64,000 nucleotides of DNA from Hyphomicrobiales bacterium (GCA_900466475.1 UBMI01000017.1:85722-149721), one strand, 5' to 3'. Positions 1 through 8,303 are shown, numbered from the stretch's first letter. A program made the numbers and translations. Notes: generated by a model not told the origin, from the sequence alone.

Positions 1-918
1 GCCGAACAGCGCCAGCAGCAATTCACGCTGCCCCTGCCCGTCCAGTCCGCCGAAACCAATGATCTCACCGGGACGCACATCGAAGTTGATCCCGGAGAGC
101 CGATCCCCCCAGGAGAGGTTGCGGCAGGACAGAACCGGCGCGTCTGCGTTCGGGTGCAGCGGCTTGGGCGGAAAGACGTTGGTATATTCGCGGCCGATCA
201 TCAGCTCCACCACCTGCTGGTCGGACTTGGTGCCGGCGGGATAGGATTCGATGCTGCGGCCGTTTCGAAAGACTGTGCAGTCATCGGCGAGTTCTGCAAT
301 CTCATGCATGCGATGCGAGATATAGATCAGCGCCATGCCCTCGGCCCGAAGCTGCTTCAACACGCCGAAGACCTTCTCGACATCGGATTGGGTCAGGGCC
401 GAAGTCGCCTCGTCGAGGATCATCAGCCGCGGCTTGCGGGCGAGCGCCTTGGCGATCTCAACCATCTGGCGGCGCGAAAGCGGCAGATCCTTCACCAGAG
501 AGGCGGGATGAATATCGGCAGCGCCGGCGCGGGCAAGTGCTTCTTCGGCAATCTGGCGCTGCTTGTTGCGGTCGATCATGCCGAAACGAAGCGGCGGATT
601 GCTGATCACGATGTTGTCGGCCACCGAGAGATCCGGAATGAGCGACAGTTCCTGGAAAACACAGACGATACCGGCAGCATTGGCGGCAGCCGGCGAGGCA
701 AAGGAGATTTCGTTTCCGTCGAGCAGCATGCGCCCTTCGTCAGGCGCCACCACACCGGCCATGATCTTGATGAGGGTCGATTTGCCGGCACCGTTTTCGC
801 CAAGCGCGGCGTGGATCGCGCCGGGGCGCACGGCGATATTGGCTTCCTTCAGCGCAATCGCGCCGCCATAGCGTTTCGATATGCCTTCCAGGCGCAGAAG
901 CGGTTCGGAAAGGATCAT
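1..918 (-). CDS. Sugar ABC transporter ATP-binding protein (C-terminus outside window)
   Basis: About 306 codons are present; the frame is still open at base 1, so the C-terminal part is missing. The protein is a double-domain ABC ATPase of the ribose/xylose type (RbsA/XylG). The first nucleotide-binding domain has a Walker A motif GENGAGKST near residue 40, the degenerate signature LPLSRRQMVEIAKAL typical of this family, and Walker B LMILDEATS. The second domain has just begun (GFGGLDGQGQRE replaces Walker A, as usual). It would power import of a sugar bound by the product of the gene at 997-2136, 78 bp upstream in the same direction. The start is the ATG at 918; an ATG at 922 is in another frame. 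A permease gene is expected beyond the window edge. The substrate cannot be told from the sequence. Confidence 0.93.
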   Translation of the reverse strand, partial: MILSEPLLRLEGISKRYGGAIALKEANIAVRPGAIHAALGENGAGKSTLIKIMAGVVAPDEGRMLLDGNEISFASPAAANAAGIVCVFQELSLIPDLSVADNIVISNPPLRFGMIDRNKQRQIAEEALARAGAADIHPASLVKDLPLSRRQMVEIAKALARKPRLMILDEATSALTQSDVEKVFGVLKQLRAEGMALIYISHRMHEIAELADDCTVFRNGRSIESYPAGTKSDQQVVELMIGREYTNVFPPKPLHPNADAPVLSCRNLSWGDRLSGINFDVRPGEIIGFGGLDGQGQRELLLALFG

Positions 919-952
919 GCATCCAGCCTCCATTCGGTCGCGTCGAGATCGA

Positions 953-978
953 GACTGCGGGCGCGAACGCCCGCAGTC
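953..978 (-). other. Intercistronic GC-rich hairpin between binding-protein and ATPase genes
   Basis: Perfect 11-bp inverted repeat (953-963 with 968-978) closing a four-base loop. It lies in the 78-bp gap between the binding-protein stop and the ATPase start. No T-tract follows, so it is more likely an mRNA-stabilising or attenuating hairpin than a full terminator. Equivalent hairpins occur at the same place in the operons at 38071 and 56713. Confidence 0.7.
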
Positions 979-996
979 AGGTCCGGATGGTGGCGC

Positions 997-2136
997 TTAC
1001 TGGTTTTCCTTGGTCTGCCCCATGATTTCCTGTGCGGAGAAGTTGATGCCGCAGGTCGGGAAGGAATTGCCGACGAAAAAGTTGTCGGATTCCTTGGGGT
1101 AGAAGTCCTCGCCTTCCTTGAAATCGGGATCGGAAACGAGTGCCGTCGGCAGCTTGACGGCCTGAGGAACGACCTGACCTTCGAGAGCGGCGATGGCAGT
1201 CTTGATGGCAACCGCAACCTGCGCCGGGCCGGTACCTGCTGATGAGCACTTCAGACCATCCCCCGCATGGGCGGCGCAGAATTTGCGGAAGCCGTTCTCC
1301 GTCTCACCGCCGAAGGGCACGAACGGATGCTTCGCGTCGATCATCGCCTGCACCACGCCGGTGTCACCGCCCTGTGCGGTGATGCCATCAAACGGACCAT
1401 TGGTGGCAATCGCATCGGCCGCTGCCTTCTGCGCTACACCATCATCCCACTTGCCAACGACTTCGGTGACGGTGAATTTCTTGCCGGAAGCATCCAGAGC
1501 TTCATGAATCCCATTATGGCGATCGGTATCGACGGAAGTGCCGGCTACGCCGCGTACTTCCAGGATCTTGCCGCCCTGCGGCAGGTGTTTTGCCAGCCAG
1601 TTGGCCCAGATGACGCCAAGGCCCTTCTGGTCGACGTTGACGTTGATTGCGTCCTTGGTGTCAAGGATGTTGTCGAAGGCGACGAGAACGACGCCGGCCT
1701 CCTTGGCGCGCTTGATGACCGGACCGAAGGCTGTCGGGTTCTGGGCGTTGACGACGACGGCATCGTAGCCGGCATCGATGAAGTTGTTGATCGCGGAAAT
1801 CTGGGCCGGAACGTCCTCGCCGGTCGATACGACCTTGAATTCTTTCAGCTTGGCGGCGACATCCGGTTGGGCAGCGTATGCCTTTGCCGTCTGCACCATC
1901 TGGATGCGCCAGGTATTGGCGATATAGCCATTCGCAAGGGCGATGCGGTAAGGACCATCCTTCTTCGGATATTGCAGGAACTGGGTTTCGGCCGACCACG
2001 GAACCATGCAGTTCGGATCGGCGGCGGGGCCGGACACGACCTTTGGTTCCGCCATGGCCGTGCTGCAGAGCAGAGCAAACGCCGACGCGGAAAACGCGGC
2101 GATACGGGCCATCTTCGCTTTCTTCACCTTAAGCAT
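997..2136 (-). CDS. Sugar ABC transporter periplasmic substrate-binding protein
   Basis: 379 residues from the ATG at 2136, preceded by GAGGAG. A longer open frame runs back to 2343 but would cross the operators, so it is rejected. The N-terminus (MLKVKKAKMARIAAFSASAF) is a signal peptide with a probable cleavage after STAMA. The mature part is a periplasmic binding protein of the ribose/galactose type (Peripla_BP_4), with alternating ligand-loop motifs such as VVVNAQNP, AFDNILDT and GGDTGVVQ. At 379 residues it is longer than the usual 310-330, similar to a rhizobial subgroup that feeds RbsA-like ATPases. It heads the operon running toward the window edge and is divergent from the LacI gene at 2371, so it is probably induced when its sugar is present. 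The substrate is unknown. Confidence 0.9.
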   Translation of the reverse strand: MLKVKKAKMARIAAFSASAFALLCSTAMAEPKVVSGPAADPNCMVPWSAETQFLQYPKKDGPYRIALANGYIANTWRIQMVQTAKAYAAQPDVAAKLKEFKVVSTGEDVPAQISAINNFIDAGYDAVVVNAQNPTAFGPVIKRAKEAGVVLVAFDNILDTKDAINVNVDQKGLGVIWANWLAKHLPQGGKILEVRGVAGTSVDTDRHNGIHEALDASGKKFTVTEVVGKWDDGVAQKAAADAIATNGPFDGITAQGGDTGVVQAMIDAKHPFVPFGGETENGFRKFCAAHAGDGLKCSSAGTGPAQVAVAIKTAIAALEGQVVPQAVKLPTALVSDPDFKEGEDFYPKESDNFFVGNSFPTCGINFSAQEIMGQTKENQ

Positions 2137-2249
2137 TGAATGTCTCCTCCTCAGGCGGACCCAGGCCGCCCTCCACAAAATCTTATTTGCATGCTGATCC
2201 CGGAAGGTTCCATCCCATCCTTTTCCGGTACATTTCGAGCCTAACATAG

Positions 2250-2265
2250 TTGACAGCGCTGTCAA
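2250..2265. promoter_or_regulatory. LacI-family operator, perfect palindrome
   Basis: TTGACAGCGCTGTCAA is a perfect 16-bp palindrome with the central CG typical of LacI/GalR operators. It sits between the divergent binding-protein gene (start 2136) and lacI-type gene (start 2371). Its centre is 23 bp from that of the second site at 2273-2288. Confidence 0.8.
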
Positions 2266-2272
2266 ATCGCAT

Positions 2273-2288
2273 TTGCTAGCGCTGTCAA
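2273..2288. promoter_or_regulatory. Second, imperfect LacI-family operator
   Basis: TTGCTAGCGCTGTCAA keeps the right half-site of the 2250-2265 palindrome exactly (GCTGTCAA) and six of eight bases of the left half. The 23-bp centre-to-centre spacing puts both sites roughly on the same helix face, which suggests cooperative binding by the regulator encoded at 2371. Confidence 0.7.
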
Positions 2289-2370
2289 CTGGGATTGTCC
2301 GGATAAATATTTCGCAATTGCGAGATAAATTGTGGATCGGCATGACTTTTCTGTATGAATCGAGATTACA

Positions 2371-3393
2371 ATGCGAAGAGTAACTTTGGATGACGTGGCA
2401 ACTCTGGCCGGTGTCAGCCCGATCACAGTCTCACGCGTGCTTCGCAAACCCGACGCAGTGTCGGAGGCCCTACGGCAGCGCGTCACTGCCGCTGTCCAGG
2501 AGCTTGGCTATGTGCCGAATATTGCGGCCAGCCGGCTCGCCTCGTCGCGAACGCACGCAATCGGCGTCATCGTGCCGACCCTCTATAATGTCATCTTTGC
2601 CGAATATCTCTTCGCTCTGCACGACGTGCTTGTCGCGGCGGGCTTCCAGGTCATCGTCGTCAACAGCCGCTATTCCGAGCAGGAAGAGGAAAATGCCATC
2701 AAGGTGTTGCTCGGCCAAAGGGTCGAAGCGATCATCATCGCCGGTACCCATCACACGCCACTAGCCCGCCAACTTCTCACGCGGGCGCATCTGCCCGTCG
2801 TTGAGACATTCGAGCTCTCGCCCGATCCGATCGACCTCAATATCGGCATGCTGCAGGATCGTGCCGGGCAAGCAGCGACGCAGCATCTCATCGACCAAGG
2901 CTTTGATCGTGTCGCCTTCCTCGCCGGCAATCTCGACCACCGCGCCCAATCCCGCTTTGATGGCTACCGTCAGGCGATGCAGGAGTCAGGACTGCAGAAG
3001 CTCGAAATCATCACGCAATGGCAGCGGCACAGCTCGGTTGCGCTCGGGTCCGATCTCCTGGCTCTCATGCATGAACGTGGCGACCGGCCGGAGGCGATCT
3101 TCTGCATCGACGACAACCTGGCGCTCGGCGCCATGCAGGAGTGCCGCAAGCGCGGCATCCGCGTGCCTGACGACATCGCCATCATCGGTTTCCACGATCT
3201 CGAATTTTCCGCCTGTGCATCACCATCCCTGTCATCGATCATGACGAGGCGGTTCGAGACGGGCAAGCTGGCCGCCGAAAAGGTGCTGTCGGCCCTCAAT
3301 TCGACGAGCCGCCAGCCACCAAACCAGATCGACCTTGGCTTCGAGGTCATCGCCCGCGAAAGCACGGGCGGGACAATTGCGGTCTCACGCTAA
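2371..3393 (+). CDS. LacI-family transcriptional regulator
   Basis: 340 residues. The N-terminal LacI helix-turn-helix spans about residues 4-23 (TLDDVATLAGVSPITVSRVL), followed by the hinge helix with ASRLASSRT and a periplasmic-binding-like effector domain from about residue 62 (IGVIVPTLYN). The effector domain resembles the GntR (gluconate) subgroup of LacI proteins. It is transcribed away from the sugar ABC operon and most likely represses it and itself through the two operators at 2250-2288. The stop overlaps the convergent oxidoreductase gene by four bases. The effector is unknown but is presumably the transported sugar or its phosphate. Confidence 0.92.
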   Translation: MRRVTLDDVATLAGVSPITVSRVLRKPDAVSEALRQRVTAAVQELGYVPNIAASRLASSRTHAIGVIVPTLYNVIFAEYLFALHDVLVAAGFQVIVVNSRYSEQEEENAIKVLLGQRVEAIIIAGTHHTPLARQLLTRAHLPVVETFELSPDPIDLNIGMLQDRAGQAATQHLIDQGFDRVAFLAGNLDHRAQSRFDGYRQAMQESGLQKLEIITQWQRHSSVALGSDLLALMHERGDRPEAIFCIDDNLALGAMQECRKRGIRVPDDIAIIGFHDLEFSACASPSLSSIMTRRFETGKLAAEKVLSALNSTSRQPPNQIDLGFEVIARESTGGTIAVSR

Positions 3394-5693
3394 GCCGCAG
3401 CCTGAGCCTCACTCTTGGTGATCGCGACGGGAACACCCTTGTAGCTCGGCGTGCCCGATTTGCGGTCATAGTGATCAAGCGCGATCACCGCATTCATTTC
3501 CGGGTAATAGCCTGCCACCGAACCGACGGGGATATTATATTCGACAGCCGTGAAACCGATGACGGTTTTCCCGCCACCGTGGCCGGTGGCCGAGCGGATA
3601 TCGATCCTGTCTCCGTCACGCAGGCCCCGTTCAGCGAGATCCTGACCGCTCATGAATATCACGTCGCGGCGGCCGAAAATGCCGCGGTAGCGATCGTCGA
3701 GGCCATAGACGGTCGTGTTGTACTGGTCGTGGCTGCGCAGCGTCGTCAGCACCAGGGTCGCGGGGTTCTTCAGGCGGGGATCTTCGTCGAGACCGGGAGC
3801 GATGAGGAAGTTCGCCTTGCCGCTCGCAGTCTTCCAGACCCGATAGGAAGCCGGAACATCCAGCCGAAAACCACCGGGGGCCCGGACCCGGCTGTTGAAT
3901 TCATGAAAATCCGGGAAGACCACCTCGATCTTGTCTCGGATGCGATCGTAATTGGCAATCAGACCCTTCCAGTCGATGCCGTATTTTGCACCGAGCGTGG
4001 CCATTGCAATGCCTGCGATGATGGCGGGCTCGGATTTCAACAATTCGCCCGGCGGCTTCAGGAAACCGCGCGAAGCATGCACCATGGACATGGAATCCTC
4101 GACCGTCACCGCTTGCGGCCCTGATGCCTGGGTGTCGAGATCGGTCCGCCCGAGGCAGGGAAGAATGATGGAGGTCTTTGCCGTCAGGAGATGCGAGCGA
4201 TTGAGCTTGGTGGCAATATGGACGGCAAGATCGAGCTTGCGCATGGCCTGGAAGGTGACATCAGGATCGGACATGGCGACGGCCAGATTGCCGCCGAGGC
4301 AGATCAGCGCCTTGGATCGGCCGGCTGCAATCGCCTCGATAGATTCGATCGCATTGTGGCCTTTCTCTGCAGAAGGGCGGAAACCAAAGGCACGCTCCAT
4401 GCCGTCGATCAGCGCCTTGTTCGGGATCTCGGTGATGCCGACGGTCCGGTCCCCCTGCACATTGGAATGGCCGCGCAGCGGGCAGAGGCCAGCGCCGGTG
4501 CGGCCGATATTGCCGCGCAGCATCAGGAAATTGGCAAGCTGCTGGACATTTGCCGTTCCGTTCGCGTGCTGCGTGATGCCCATGCCGTAGCAAAGGATGA
4601 CATTGCGGGCATTGAGGTAGACATCAACGGCACTGTTCAGCGCCTCCATGGTCAGACCGGACACGCTGAGGATGTCTGCCCAGCTGGCCTTGTCGAGATC
4701 CTCCCTCAGGGCATCAATGCCAGCGGTGTGCTCGGCGATGAAATCTCGGTCGAGGACGCCCTTGCCGCCGCCGGAGAGATCGGCCACATCGCGTTCGAAG
4801 ATCAGCTTCATCAGACCCTTGAGGGCGGCAAGGTCGCCACCGGTGCGGAGCTGGTGATAGGCTGATGCAATGGGCGTCGAGGATAAGGTCACCATCTCCA
4901 CCGGATTTTGCGGCGCGGCGAAACGCTCGAGCGCCCGCTCCTTCAACGGGTTGAAGACGATAATCGGAACACCGCGACGGGATGCCTCGTGCAGGGTCGT
5001 CATCATGCGGGGGTGGTTGGTTCCGGGGTTATGGCCGAAGCTGAAAATGGCGTCGGCATGATCGAAATCCTCAAGCGTCACCGTACCCTTGCCGACACCG
5101 AGCGACAGCGGCAGGCCAACGCTCGTCGCCTCATGACACATGTTCGAACAATCGGGGAAATTGTTGGTGCCATAGGCCCGCACGAAGAGCTGATAGAGGA
5201 AGGCTGCCTCGTTGGAAGCGCGTCCCGACGTGTAGAATTCAGCTTCGTCGGGGCTCGCGAGCTTGTTGAGTTCCAAGCCTATCAGGCTGAATGCATCATC
5301 CCAATCGATCGTCTCGTATTTATCCGTGGCGTTATTGTATTTCAGCGGATGCGTCAGCCGGCCCTGGTCCTCAAGCTTGTGGTCGATCCATTCCCAAAGC
5401 CCGGAGACCGTGTGTTCGGCAAAGAATTCAGGTGTGACGCGCCGGGCGGTGGACTCCCAGGTGATCGCCTTTGCGCCGTTCTCGCAGAACTCGAAGGAAG
5501 AGGTGTGCTTTGGATCGGGCCAGGCGCAGCCGGGACAATCGAAACCTTCAGGCTGGTTTGCCTTGAGCAGTGTGGTACTGCCCTGTGCAACGATCTGCTG
5601 ATGCTTCAGCGTTTTCGCCACCGCTTTCAGCGCATCCCACCCGCCTGCTGGATGACTGTACGCCTCAACACCTTCTGGCCGCTTGTCGCTCAT
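3390..5693 (-). CDS. FdhF/YdeP-family molybdopterin oxidoreductase alpha subunit
   Basis: 767 residues, the length of the YdeP/FdhF-like family. The N-terminus has CPGCAWPDP (Cys53, Cys56) and a further Cys at 70, rather than the four-cysteine [4Fe-4S] pattern of true formate dehydrogenases. Molybdopterin-binding stretches follow, including FSFGHNPGTNHPRM, GMGITQHANG and RGNIGRTGAGLCPLRGHSN, then a C-terminal MGD-binding domain containing TTLRSHDQYNT and GLDDRYRGI. Members are predicted cytoplasmic oxidoreductases. Escherichia coli YdeP has been tied to acid resistance, but the physiological substrate is not settled. There is no fdhD or partner subunit beside it. It lies next to the nitrate region but on the opposite strand, so co-function is not implied. 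An ATG at 5693 is the only good start. Confidence 0.88.
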   Translation of the reverse strand: MSDKRPEGVEAYSHPAGGWDALKAVAKTLKHQQIVAQGSTTLLKANQPEGFDCPGCAWPDPKHTSSFEFCENGAKAITWESTARRVTPEFFAEHTVSGLWEWIDHKLEDQGRLTHPLKYNNATDKYETIDWDDAFSLIGLELNKLASPDEAEFYTSGRASNEAAFLYQLFVRAYGTNNFPDCSNMCHEATSVGLPLSLGVGKGTVTLEDFDHADAIFSFGHNPGTNHPRMMTTLHEASRRGVPIIVFNPLKERALERFAAPQNPVEMVTLSSTPIASAYHQLRTGGDLAALKGLMKLIFERDVADLSGGGKGVLDRDFIAEHTAGIDALREDLDKASWADILSVSGLTMEALNSAVDVYLNARNVILCYGMGITQHANGTANVQQLANFLMLRGNIGRTGAGLCPLRGHSNVQGDRTVGITEIPNKALIDGMERAFGFRPSAEKGHNAIESIEAIAAGRSKALICLGGNLAVAMSDPDVTFQAMRKLDLAVHIATKLNRSHLLTAKTSIILPCLGRTDLDTQASGPQAVTVEDSMSMVHASRGFLKPPGELLKSEPAIIAGIAMATLGAKYGIDWKGLIANYDRIRDKIEVVFPDFHEFNSRVRAPGGFRLDVPASYRVWKTASGKANFLIAPGLDEDPRLKNPATLVLTTLRSHDQYNTTVYGLDDRYRGIFGRRDVIFMSGQDLAERGLRDGDRIDIRSATGHGGGKTVIGFTAVEYNIPVGSVAGYYPEMNAVIALDHYDRKSGTPSYKGVPVAITKSEAQAAA

Positions 5694-5941
5694 CTTCGCT
5701 CTCCGTCTCCAAGATAGCCCGACGATAACAGCGAGCGCGCGGGCGGTGCATTATACTGAGGCATAGGTAGCGCAGTTGTCGACAAGTGAACGGATGCGGA
5801 AATCTTTTTCGAAAACCTAAATGAGACCAGACGTTGCTCATATATAAAGCAGGCCGCCCATTATTTAATCAAATTTATAAAATGCCTAATAAATTGCCTT
5901 TCTAGCTTGTCGGCCTTGCTGCATTGCGTCATAAATGTCGC

Positions 5942-6529
5942 ATGAGCCGGCTCGATCTGACCATCCTTGTGATCGATGAAAATACCATTCGCGCCTCCAT
6001 CATCGAGGAGGGGCTGCGAGAGGCCGGCCATGCGCGCGTGACGGTCATCCACGAAGTCCAAGGCGTGGCGCGTATTATCGATACGCTGAGGCCCGACGTC
6101 ATCATCATCGATATCGAGAACCCCAATCGCGACATGATGGAGCATCTGTTCCAGTTGACCCGTACGGTCGGCAGGCCGATTGCCATGTTCGTCGACCGCT
6201 CCGACACGGCCTCCATCGAGGCAGCAGTGGATGCCGGCGTGTCGGCATACATCGTCGACGGGTTGAAGAAGGAACGCGTCAAACCCATTCTCGATATGGC
6301 GGTCAGCCGCTTCAATGCATTCGACCGGCTGCAACGCGAACTTGCCGATGCCAAGTCGGCCCTCGAGGAGCGCAAGATCGTCGAACGCGCCAAAGGCATA
6401 TTGATGAAGATGCGTGGCCTGTCGGAGGAGGAAGCGTTTGCGCTGCTTCGTCAGACGGCAATGAACGAGAAAAAGAAGATGTCCGACATCGCCCAGAGCG
6501 TCGTGACCGCAGCAGGGCTTTTAATGTGA
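5942..6529 (+). CDS. nasT: NasT-like ANTAR response regulator (nitrate antiterminator)
   Basis: 195 residues from the ATG at 5942; an in-frame TTG 18 bases upstream is possible. The N-terminal 120 residues form a receiver-like domain (ILVIDEN, then VIIIDIENP), but the usual lysine near the end of the domain is not where expected (AYIVDG). This fits NasT, which is controlled by NasS binding rather than mainly by phosphorylation. The C-terminal 60 residues are an ANTAR RNA-binding domain (ERKIVERAKGILMKMRGLSE). In known NasST systems free NasT binds a hairpin leader RNA and prevents termination. The next gene encodes the NasS partner, and a terminator-bearing leader stands before the nitrate genes at 8035-8255. 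No strong ribosome-binding site is visible. Confidence 0.9.
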   Translation: MSRLDLTILVIDENTIRASIIEEGLREAGHARVTVIHEVQGVARIIDTLRPDVIIIDIENPNRDMMEHLFQLTRTVGRPIAMFVDRSDTASIEAAVDAGVSAYIVDGLKKERVKPILDMAVSRFNAFDRLQRELADAKSALEERKIVERAKGILMKMRGLSEEEAFALLRQTAMNEKKKMSDIAQSVVTAAGLLM

Positions 6530-6566
6530 TGACCTCTCTGGTCGCGACTGTCCGGAGGAGGCCGGA

Positions 6567-7850
6567 GTGAACATGATGACGAAAAGCCTCAATCCCGATG
6601 CCGGTCTGCCAGCGCCCGCCCATGCCAACGGCGAAGGCTCCAGAACCCTGAGAGCCGGCTTCATTCCGCTCGTCGACGCTTCCGTGCTTATCGCGGCAGC
6701 GGAATTTGGCTTTGCCAAGCGGGAAGGCTTGACGCTCGATCTCGTCAAGGACGTCTCCTGGGCAAACATTCGCGACCGCCTCGCTTTCCGGCAGTTCGAT
6801 ATCGCCCACATGCTCTCGCCGATGCCCGTTGCCTCCATGCTCGGCCTTGGCTCCAATCCATCGCCGACGATTACACCCTTCTCTCTCGGGCGCGGCGGTA
6901 ATGCAATCACGCTCTCAACCCGCCTGTTCGACAGGATGCGGGACGCCGAGAACCTATCGGAAAGCGCCAGCGCGCTGGAAAACGCCAAGGCATTGGCAAA
7001 GGTGCTAGCTGAGATGAAGGCAAGCGGCGAGCCGCTGCCGACTTTCGGCGTTACCTATCCCTTTTCCTCGCATAATTACGAATTCCGCTACTGGCTTGCC
7101 GCCGGCGGCATCGATCCGGACAAGGACGTCAAACTCGTCGTCGTGCCGCCTCCACTGACCTCTGACGCGCTGGCCGCCGGCGCGATCGATGGCTTCTGTG
7201 TAGGCGCACCCTGGAACATGGTGGCGTCAGAGCGCGGCGTTGGTCGTATCGTCGCCGCCAAACAGGATATCTGGCCATCCGCACCGGAAAAGGTGATTGG
7301 CATGCGCCCGGAATGGGCAGACAGCCATCCGGAAATGGTGTCCCGACTGATCGTCGCTCTCGATGCAGCGGCACGCTGGTGCGACCAGCCGGAAAACCAC
7401 GATGCGCTTGCCGAGGCCCTGGCGGATGCCCGCTATATCGCAGCACCGGTTCGCATTATCCGCCATGTGCTGGCAGGCGAGTTCAGCCTCGATGCAAAAG
7501 GGAACCGGCGCATCATCGACAATTACTTCATGTTCCATTCGGGTTTCGCCAATTATCCTCGCACGAGCCATGCGCTCTGGATCTACAGTCAGATGATCCG
7601 CTGGGGTCAGGCCGAACTCGGACTCAATCCAGCACGCGCAGCCGCTTCCGCCTATCGCCCGGACCTTTATCGTGCAGCCCTTGGCGAGGGCAGCGCACCT
7701 ATCGATGCCGACGTGCGCATCGAAGGCGCCGACGAAACCGACCGCTTCATGGACGGTCACGTTTTCGACCCATCGAAACTGCCGGATTATGTTGCGGGCT
7801 TTGCGGTAAAGAGCGTCTTGCCCTTCGCTTCCAACAGCGAAGGAATTTAA
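6567..7850 (+). CDS. nasS: NasS-like nitrate/nitrite sensor, NrtA/CmpA-type binding protein without signal peptide
   Basis: 427 residues from the GTG at 6567; an ATG at 6573 is the alternative. GGAGGAGG stands just upstream. The fold is the NrtA/CmpA nitrate-binding family (RAGFIPLVDASVLIAAAEFG, FDIAHMLSPMPVASMLGLG, GFCVGAPWN). There is no signal peptide, lipobox or Tat motif, so the protein should stay in the cytoplasm, unlike the NrtA binding proteins of ABC nitrate importers. This fits NasS, which binds NasT without nitrate and releases it when nitrate or nitrite is bound. It lies 37 bp after nasT and just upstream of the nitrate operon, with no ABC nitrate permease nearby, which strengthens the sensor reading. 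Confidence 0.88.
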   Translation: MNMMTKSLNPDAGLPAPAHANGEGSRTLRAGFIPLVDASVLIAAAEFGFAKREGLTLDLVKDVSWANIRDRLAFRQFDIAHMLSPMPVASMLGLGSNPSPTITPFSLGRGGNAITLSTRLFDRMRDAENLSESASALENAKALAKVLAEMKASGEPLPTFGVTYPFSSHNYEFRYWLAAGGIDPDKDVKLVVVPPPLTSDALAAGAIDGFCVGAPWNMVASERGVGRIVAAKQDIWPSAPEKVIGMRPEWADSHPEMVSRLIVALDAAARWCDQPENHDALAEALADARYIAAPVRIIRHVLAGEFSLDAKGNRRIIDNYFMFHSGFANYPRTSHALWIYSQMIRWGQAELGLNPARAAASAYRPDLYRAALGEGSAPIDADVRIEGADETDRFMDGHVFDPSKLPDYVAGFAVKSVLPFASNSEGI

Positions 7851-7863
7851 TCTCATGCCGGCC

Positions 7864-7923
7864 TGCACAAAACGCCATCAGAGATTTGCACCGACCTCAC
7901 AATCGCGCACAAAAGATTTGCAC
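7864..7923 (+). promoter_or_regulatory. Cluster of NtrC-like GCAC half-sites upstream of a sigma-54 promoter
   Basis: Four GCAC elements fall within 60 bp: TGCAC at 7864, TGCACC at 7887, GCAC at 7907 and TGCAC at 7919. NtrC sites are built from TGCACC/GGTGCA half-sites, and this cluster lies about 85-145 bp upstream of the -24 element, a usual enhancer distance. No complete inverted pair with canonical spacing is present, so this is a suggestion only. Confidence 0.4.
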
Positions 7924-8008
7924 AAACGACAGCGGCCCAAAAAACCAGCAGCCGATGGATTTCTAAAAAATCCTTTAGATTCAATTCACTGGGACAGCCT
8001 CCGCAAAC

Positions 8009-8024
8009 TGGCACGCGGTTTGCT
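8009..8024 (+). promoter_or_regulatory. Sigma-54 (-24/-12) promoter of the nitrate assimilation operon
   Basis: TGGCACGCGGTTTGCT matches the RpoN consensus TGGCACG-N4-TTGCW at every defined position, with GG (8010-8011) and GC (8022-8023) ten bases apart. Transcription would start near 8035 and give a leader of about 270 bases before the transporter gene. It makes the operon dependent on RpoN and an NtrC-type activator, as expected for nitrogen-controlled nitrate use. Confidence 0.88.
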
Positions 8025-8034
8025 TCGATAGTTA

Positions 8035-8187
8035 TGCACTGATCAAAGGCGATCAGAGCAGAATAAGCGCACGATAGGCGCTCATTGAGGATACAGGAGT
8101 ACCCTTGTGCAATCTGTCATACGGATTGCTTGAGGCAGATGGGCCAGAAGGCCATGAATTCGGCGTCCAACGACGGGCGTCACCAGC
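8035..8187 (+). promoter_or_regulatory. Leader RNA with candidate NasT-binding hairpins
   Basis: The untranslated leader can form several stem-loops before its terminator: AGCGC/GCGCT at 8066-8082 with a seven-base loop, a weaker one at 8093-8108 with a six-base loop, and GCAATC/GATTGC at 8109-8129 extended by two inner pairs. ANTAR targets are normally two adjacent hairpins with six-base loops that share A at position 1 and G at position 4. None of these loops fits that rule perfectly, so which hairpins NasT binds is not settled. Confidence 0.5.
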
Positions 8188-8255
8188 AAAGCCGCTGATC
8201 AGGATATTTCGCGCGCCTCGTGCATGCGCGTCCTGACCAGCGGCTTTTTGTTTTT
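8188..8255 (+). terminator. Intrinsic terminator in the nitrate operon leader (antitermination target)
   Basis: AAAGCCGCTG (8188-8197) pairs perfectly with CAGCGGCTTT (8238-8247). The stem continues inward with six more pairs and one mismatch up to AGGA/TCCT (8201-8204 with 8231-8234). A T-rich run follows (8245-8255). The terminator lies between the sigma-54 promoter and the first operon gene, so transcription should stop here unless NasT intervenes. Confidence 0.88.
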
Positions 8256-8303
8256 AACCCCCAGCGATGGATCGGCACGACCTTGTCGGGCCACGGAGAA
8301 GCC

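Noticed and set aside
154..1242. Long open frame on the plus strand opposite the ATPase and binding-protein genes
   Set aside because: It is antisense to two well-supported genes, has a composition expected from a GC-rich shadow frame and shows no family resemblance.
2137..2343. N-terminal extension of the first binding protein
   Set aside because: It would place coding sequence over two operators and before the signal peptide; the ATG at 2136 has a strong ribosome-binding site.
7957..7973. GGATTT/AAATCC stem-loop upstream of the sigma-54 promoter, considered as a nasS terminator
   Set aside because: Only six A/T-rich pairs with a short T-run; it may simply be the AT-rich bend (possible IHF region) between enhancer and promoter.
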